Source: Crambe crambe (taxonomy: Eukaryota > Porifera > Demospongiae > Poecilosclerida > Crambeidae). Taken from it: DNA of 64,000 nt. The stretch is from NCBI GenBank assembly GCA_963924555.1, contig OZ004581.1, positions 8,223,338 to 8,287,337 of the forward strand. The letters are read 5' to 3'. Under the pieces are notes generated by a model. That model was not told the DNA's origin. It made no database searches and was given only the letters and a program-made list of their open reading frames with translations. Position 1 is the first letter of the stretch; each line of letters begins with the position of its first letter. Below are positions 58,701 through 64,000 of the stretch, in pieces. A program made the translations under genes and the position numbers.

Positions 58701-61700
58701 GAGAATAGACAGCATGTAAGTAACAATGTAGAGAGTGAGTATGTTCAGAATAACTTACTGGCTGAAGGAATGAAATTAAACATCAAAATACGACAGTAAA
58801 GGTATGACAGGGTAAGAGAATAGACAGCATGTAAGTAACAATGCAGAGAGTGAGTCAGTTCAGAATAACTTACTCGCTGAAGGAATGAAATTAAGCATAA
58901 AAATACGACGACAGGGTAAGAGAATAGACAGCATGTAAGTAACAATGCAGAGAGAGAGTATGTAGAATAACTTACTTCCTGAAGGAATGAAATTAAGCAT
59001 CAAAATACGACGGTGAGGTACGGCAGGGTAAGAGAATAGACAGCATGTAAGTAACAATGCAGAGAGTGAGTACGTTCAGAATAACTTACCCACTGAAAAA
59101 ATGAATTAAGCATCAAAATATAACATGTGAAGATACGACAGGGTAAGAGAATAGACAGCATGTAAGTAACGATGCAGGGAGTGAGTCAGTTCAGGATAAC
59201 TTACCGGCTAAAGGAATGATCAAAATATAACATGTGAAGATACGACAGGGTAAGAGAATAGACAGCATGTAAGTAACGATGCAGGGAGTGAGTCAGTTCA
59301 GGATAACTTACCGGCTAAAGGAATGATCAAAATATAACAGTGAAGATACGACAGGGTAAGAAAATAGACAGCATGTAAGTAACAATGCAGAGAGTGAGTC
59401 AGTTCAGGATAACTTACCAGCTAAAGGAATGAAATTAAGCATCAAAATATAACAGTGAAGATACGACAGGGTAAGAGAATAGACAGCATGTAAGTAACAA
59501 TGCAGAGAGTGAGTATTTTCAGAATAACTTACTTTCTGAAGGAATAAAATTAAGCATCGAAATACGACAGTGAAGGTACAACAGGGTAAGAGAATAAACA
59601 GCATGTAAGTAACAATGCAGAGAGTGAGTACGTTCAGAATAACTTACATCCTGAAGGAATAAAAATAAAGCATCGAATATGACAGTGACGGTACAACAGG
59701 GTAAGAGAATAGACAGCATGTAAGTAACAAAGTCAGTTCAGAATAACTTACTGGCTGAAGGAATGATATTAAGCATCAAAATACGACAGTGACGGTATAA
59801 CAGAGTAAGAGAATAGACAGCATGTAAGTAACAATGCAGAGAGTGAGTCAGTTCAGAATAACTTACTAACTGTAGGAATCATCAAAATACGACAGTGAAG
59901 GTACGACAGGATAAAAGAATAGACAGCATGTAAGTAACCATGCTGAGAGTAAGTACGTTCAGAATAACTTACCGACTGAAGGAATGAAATTAAAGCATCA
60001 AATACGACAGTCAGGGTACAACAGGGTAAGAGAATAGACAGCATGTAAGTAACCATGCAGAGAGTGAGTCAGTTCAGAATAACTTACTTTCTGAAGGAAT
60101 GAAATTAAGCATCGAAATACGACAGTGAAGGTACAACAGGGTAAGAGAATAAACAGCATGTAAGTAACCATGCAGAGAGTGAGTACGTTCAGAATAACTT
60201 ACCGACTGAAGAAATGAAATTAAGCATCAAAATATAACATGTGAAGATATGACAGGGTAAGAGAATAGACAGCATGTAAGTAACCATGCTGAGAGTGAGT
60301 ACGTTCAGAATAACTTACCGACTGAAGGAATGAAATTAAAGCATCAAATACGACAGTGAGGGTACGACAGGGTAAGAGAATAGACAGCATGTAAGTAACA
60401 ATGCAGACAGTGAGTCTGTACAGAATAACTTACTTTCTGAAGGAATGAAATTAAGCATCGAAATACGACAGTGAAGGTAAAAAAGGGTAAGAGAATAAAC
60501 AGCATGTAAGTAACAATGCAGAGGGTGAGTACGTTCAGAATAACTTACCGACTGAAGGAATGAAATTAAGCATCAAAATACGACAGTGAAGGTAAGACAG
60601 GGTAAGAGAATAGACAGCATTTAAGTAACAATGCAGAGAGTGAGTCTGTACAGAATAACTTACTTGCTGAAGGAATAAAATTAAGCATCAAAATACAACA
60701 GTGAAGATACGACAGGATAAGAGAATAGACAGCATGTAAGTAACAATGTAGAGAGTGAGTCAGTTCAGAATAACTTACATCCTGAAGGAATGAAATTAAG
60801 CATCAAATACAATGGTGACAGTATAACAGAGTAAGAAAATAGACAGCATGTAAGTAACAATGCAGAGAGTGAGTCAGTTTAGAATAACTTACATACTGAA
60901 GGAATGAAATTAAGCATCAAATACGACAATGAAGGTATGACAGGGTAAGAGAATAGACAGCATGTAAGTAACAATGCAGAGAGTGAGTCAGTTCAGAATA
61001 ACTTACTCGCTGAAGGAATGAAATTAAGCATCAAAATACGACAACAGGGTAAGAGAATAGACAGCATGTAAGTAACAATGCAGAGAGTGAGTACGTTCAG
61101 AATAACTTACCGACTGAAGGAATGAAATTAAGCATCAAAATACGACAGTTAAGGTACGACAGGGTAAGAGAATAGACAGCATGTAAGTAACAATGCAGAG
61201 AGTGAGTCAGTTCAGGATAACTTACCGGCTAAAGGAATGAAATTAAGCATCAAAATATAACAGTGAAGATATGACAGGGTAAGAGAATAGACAGCATGTA
61301 AGTAAGTAACAATGCAGAGAGTGAGTCAGTTTAGAATAACTTACATACTGAAGGAATGAAATTAAGCATCAAATACGACAATGAAGGTATGACAGGGTAA
61401 GAGAATAGACAGCATGTAAGTAACAATGCAGAGAGTGAGTCAGTTCAGAATAACTTACTCGCTGAAGGAATGAAATTAAGCATCAAAATACGACAGTGAA
61501 GGTAAGACAAGGTAAGAGAAGACAGCATGTAAGTAACAATGCAGAGAGTGAGTACATTCAGAATAACTTACCGGCTAAAGGAATGAAATTAAGCATCAAA
61601 ATATAACAGTAAAGATATGACAGGGTAAGAGAATAGACAGCATGTAAGTAACAATGCAGAGAGTGAGTCAGTTCAGGATAACTTACCGGCTAAAGGAATG

Positions 61701-64000
61701 AAATTAAGCATCAAAATATAACAGTAAAGATATGACAGGGTAAGAGAATAGACAGCATGTAAATAACAATGCAGAGAGTGAGTCAATTCAGAATAACTTA
61801 CCAACTGAAGGAATGAAATTAAGCATCAGAATACGACAGGGTAAGAGAATAGACAGCATGTAAGTAACAATGCAGAGAGTGAGTACATTCAGAATAACTT
61901 ACCTCCTGAAGGAATGAAATTGAGCATCAAAATATGACAGTGAAGGTACAGCAGGGTAAGAGAATAGACAGCATGTAAGTAACAATGCAGAGAGTGAGTA
62001 CGTTCAGAATAACTTACCTCCTGAAGGAATGAAATTAAGCATCAAAATACGACAGTGAAGGTAAGACAGGGTAAGAGAATAGACAGCATTTAAGTAACAA
62101 TGCAGAGAGTGAGTCTGTACAGAATAACTTACTGCCTAAAGGAATAAAATTAAGCATCAAAATACAACAGTGAAGATACGACAGGATAAGAGAATAGACA
62201 GCATGTAAGTAACAATGCAGAGAGTGAGTCAGTTCAGAATAACTTACATCCTGAAGGAATGAAATTAAGCATCAAAATACGACAGTGAAGGTACAGCAGG
62301 GTAAGAGAATAGACAGCATGTAAGTAACAATGCAGAGAGTGAGTCAGTTCAGAATAACTTACTAACTGTAGGAATCATCAAAATACGACAGTGAAGGTAC
62401 GACAGGATAAAAGAATAGACAGCATGTAAGTAACCATGCTGAGAGTAAGTACGTTCAGAATAACTTACCGACTGAAGGAATGAAATTAAAGCATCAGATA
62501 CGACAGTCAGGGTACAACAGGGTAAGAGAATAGACAGCATGTAAGTAACAATGCAGAGAGTGAGTCTGTACAGAATAACTTACTTTCTGAAGGAATGAAA
62601 TTAAGCATCGAAATACGATAGTGAAGGTACGACAGGGTAAGAGAATAAACAGCATGTAAGTAACAATGCAGAGAGTGAGTACGTTCAGAATAACTTACCG
62701 ACTGAAGAAATGAAATTAAGCATCAAAATATAACATGTGAAGATACGACAGGGTAAGAGAACAGACAGTATGTGTAAGTAACAATGCAGAGAGTGAGTCA
62801 GTTCAGGATAACTTACCAGCTAAAGGAATGGAATTAAGCATCAAAATATAACAGTGAAGATACGACAGGGTAAGAGAATAGACAGCATGTAAGTAACAAT
62901 GCAGAGAGTGAGTATTTTCAGAATAACTTACTTTCTGAAGGAATAAAATTAAGCATCGAAATACGACAGTGAAGGTACAACAGGGTAAGAGAATAGACAG
63001 CATGTAAGTAACCATGCAGAAAGTGAGTATGTTTAGAATAACTTACCTCCTGAAGGAATAAAAATAAAGCATCGAATATGACAGTGACGGTACAACAGGG
63101 TAAGAGAATAGACAGCATGTAAGTAACAAAGTCAGTTCAGAATAACTTACTGGCTGAAGGAATGATATTAAGCATCAAAATACGACAGTGACGGTATAAC
63201 AGAGTAAGAGAATAGACAGCATGTAAGTAACCATGCAGAGAGTGAGTCAGTTCAGAATAACTTACTAACTGTAGGAATCATCAAAATACGACAGTGAAGG
63301 TAAGACAGGATAAAAGAATAGACAGCATGTAAGTAACCATGCTGAGAGTAAGTACGTTCAGAATAACTTACCGACTGAAGGAATGAAATTAAAGCATCAA
63401 ATACGACAGTCAGGGAACAACAGGGTAAGAGAATAGACAGCATGTAAGTAACAATGCAGAGAGTGAGTCTGTACAGAATAACTTACTTTCTGAAGGAATG
63501 AAATTAAGCATCGAAATACGATAGTGACGGTACAACAGGGTAAGAGAATAGACAGCATGTAAGTAACAATGCAGAGAGTGAGTCTGTACAGAATAACTTA
63601 CTTTCTGAAGGAATGAAATTAAGCATCGAAATACGACAGTGAAGGTACAGCAGGATAAGAGAATAGACAGCATGTAAGTAACAATGCAGAGAGTGAGTAC
63701 GTTCAGAATAACTTACCTCCTGAAGGAATGAAATTGAGCATCAAAATACGACAATGAAGGTACAGCAGGGTAAGAGAATAGACAGCATGTAAGTAACAAT
63801 GCAGAGAGTGAGCACGTTCAGAATAACTTACCTCCTGAAGGAATGAAATTAAGCATCAAAATACGATAGTGAAGGTACGACAGGGTAAGAGAATAGACAG
63901 CATGTAAGTAACAATGCAGAGAGTGAGTCAGTTCAGGATAATTTACCGGCTAAAGGAATGAAATTAAGCATCAAAATATAACAGTGAAGATATGACAGGG
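51559..64000 (-). CDS. Gene B: microexon-array / Roc-COR / two-death-domain protein (5' end outside window)
   Basis: Exons in coding order inside the window: about 50 microexons (to 58416-58414), 58309-58288 (22 nt), 58236-56246 (Roc-COR), 56184-55937, 55867-55812, 55445-55368, 55005-54887, 54825-54771, 54011-53694 (death domain 1), 52640-52563, 52203-52085, 52025-51971, and 51869-51559 (death domain 2, TGA). The phases fit at every junction. Compared with gene A it has an extra linker exon and an extra death domain, the latter resembling that of gene 1. The first coding exon should lie beyond 64000. Its predicted role is the same as gene A, a Roc GTPase feeding a death-fold platform; no ligand is evident. 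Confidence 0.8.
51971..52025 (-). CDS. Gene B linker exon 2, second copy
   Basis: 55 nt, phase 0 in and 1 out (MRKSVGASQVKDDTL). It precedes death domain 2. Confidence 0.7.
52085..52203 (-). CDS. Gene B linker exon 1, second copy
   Basis: 119 nt, phase 1 in and 0 out; Gln/Pro/Thr-rich, near-identical to 54887-55005. Confidence 0.7.
52563..52640 (-). CDS. Gene B KRSLIDEQP linker exon, second copy
   Basis: 78 nt, phase 1 to 1; nearly identical to 55368-55445 and to the gene 1 linker exon. Confidence 0.7.
53188..53682. mobile_element. MITE in a gene B intron, TA target duplication with empty site in gene 1
   Basis: The inverted ends CCGTAATCG... and ...AATTACGG are flanked by TA on both sides (53186-53187 and 53683-53684). 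The same flank in gene 1 (around 3030-3055) reads GATGATATCTAATTACC with a single TA, i.e. the unoccupied site. The element is about 495 bp and non-coding. It ends only 11 bp from the donor of the death-domain 1 exon. Confidence 0.82.
53694..54011 (-). CDS. Gene B death domain 1
   Basis: 318 nt, phase 1 to 1. It shows GTKYLEFGILLLEDQTGAH, INYRVFQEWLQGKG, VSWETLVSVLEDIGLNQLAE. It is homologous to the gene 1 death domain rather than to gene A's. Its donor is AAAG|GTAATT. Confidence 0.85.
54771..54825 (-). CDS. Gene B linker exon 2, first copy
   Basis: 55 nt encoding SEPTRKSVEASQVKDDTL, phase 0 in and 1 out. Confidence 0.7.
54887..55005 (-). CDS. Gene B linker exon 1, first copy
   Basis: 119 nt, phase 1 in and 0 out; nearly identical to gene A linker exon 1. 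Confidence 0.72.
55368..55445 (-). CDS. Gene B KRSLIDEQP linker exon, first copy
   Basis: 78 nt, phase 1 to 1. I found no equivalent between the coiled-coil and linker exons of gene A. Confidence 0.7.
55697..55795. repeat. (GA)n/(GGGA) microsatellite in a gene B intron
   Basis: An imperfect AG-rich tract of about 100 bp just inside the intron after exon 55812-55867. Confidence 0.9.
55812..55867 (-). CDS. Gene B shortened counterpart of the coiled-coil exon
   Basis: 56 nt, phase 2 in and 1 out, encoding LMYHKDGSYKEKETHTPQ. It aligns with the start of the gene A coiled-coil exon (LFYHKFEQTHKEHYEQQ), but the rest is missing and the donor is a weak GTTCAT. Poly-G lies just upstream and GA repeats just downstream. 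Confidence 0.5.
55876..55898. repeat. Poly-G tract
   Basis: About 22 G immediately 5' of the acceptor of exon 55812-55867, so the intron has a poly-C run close to its 3' splice site. Confidence 0.85.
55937..56184 (-). CDS. Gene B helical (death-fold-like) exon after COR
   Basis: 248 nt, phase 0 in and 2 out. SSSELEVIAMEVLKCEKVKE, LAEALEMSKHLPYI and LLHHLSCIGIKDMQ match the gene A exon. Confidence 0.75.
56246..58236 (-). CDS. Gene B Roc-COR exon
   Basis: 1,991 nt, phase 1 in and 0 out. It carries the same G1 (GPGGVGKSS), G3 (DCGGQ) and VGSHGD motifs and COR block as gene A, with high identity through most of COR. The serine/aspartate repeat in the Roc loop is shorter than in gene A. Identity drops in the C-terminal part (INSREYNCPFFINSC versus IDSRKYKCPTFISSC). 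Confidence 0.9.
58288..58309 (-). CDS. Gene B 22-nt adapter exon
   Basis: Encodes IRAPRTE plus one base between GAATTCTTAG and GTTAAT. It carries phase 0 to phase 1 into the Roc exon. Confidence 0.72.
58380..64000 (-). repeat. Array 3: tandem codon-sized microexon units of gene B (continues past window)
   Basis: I count about 50 intact units. The triplets are TCG 8, AAA 7, GAG 5, CCG 6, CCA 3, TTA 3, GAT 3, GTG 3, CGA 3, TAT 2, CTG 2 and one each of CAA, GCA, GAA, TGG and TTG (counts by eye). None is a stop. Several units use CTTTAG or CCTACAG as acceptor. Multi-unit blocks are repeated: the three GTG units at 58.41-58.66 kb are nearly identical, and the TTA-TCG-AAA series recurs at about 59.87, 62.36 and 63.27 kb. 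Confidence 0.9.

Overview
The window looks like demosponge nuclear DNA (Amphimedon-like is my inference). It has compact GT-AG introns, Roc-COR/death-domain and Ig/ZU5/death-domain genes of the kind expanded in sponges, MULE, MITE, SINE and retroelement insertions, and no bacterial gene organisation. All genes I can assemble with confidence lie on the minus strand.

Layout on the + axis. 1.1-11.7 kb: gene 1, an acidic first exon, a 5.5-kb tandem array, a membrane segment, an Ig domain, a ZU5 domain, a linker, two alternative-looking membrane exons and a death domain. 12.0-16.2 kb: a MULE transposon with terminal inverted repeats, near-perfect 9-bp target duplications and a frameshifted transposase. 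17.2-17.9 kb: an unrecognised acidic protein exon. 21.0-22.4 kb: a retroelement fragment with a 15-bp target duplication and a nested MITE. 22.5-33.4 kb: decayed pieces of SLU7 (a splicing factor) and repeats. 33.5-43.0 kb: gene A, a Roc-COR/death protein with its own array. 44.5-51.5 kb: a second copy of the SLU7-derived block. 51.6 to beyond 64 kb: gene B, a paralogue of gene A with two death domains; its array runs off the window.

The main observation is the three arrays (about 5.7-11.3, 37.1-42.6 and 58.4-64.0 kb). Each consists of roughly 45-50 units of about 100-120 bp. Read on the gene strand, each unit ends in a polypyrimidine-AG acceptor, then exactly three bases, then a GTAAGT-type donor. 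The flanks are nearly invariant, while the three bases vary widely (14-19 different triplets per array). Among about 142 intact units I found only one stop triplet, in the most degraded array. The first exons of genes 1 and A end in phase 0, every 3-nt microexon keeps phase 0, and a short adapter exon (22 nt in genes A and B, 73 nt in gene 1) converts phase 0 to phase 1 for the body of the gene. The sequence therefore predicts genes whose N-terminal segment is encoded one codon per exon, with potential for combinatorial or hypervariable protein diversity in front of death-domain signalling modules. Whether all, some or one of the microexons are included cannot be told from DNA; long-read cDNA would decide it.

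Genes A and B, together with their downstream SLU7-derived blocks, are a tandem segmental duplication with an offset near 17.9 kb. Linker and death-domain exons have been shuffled between genes 1, A and B.
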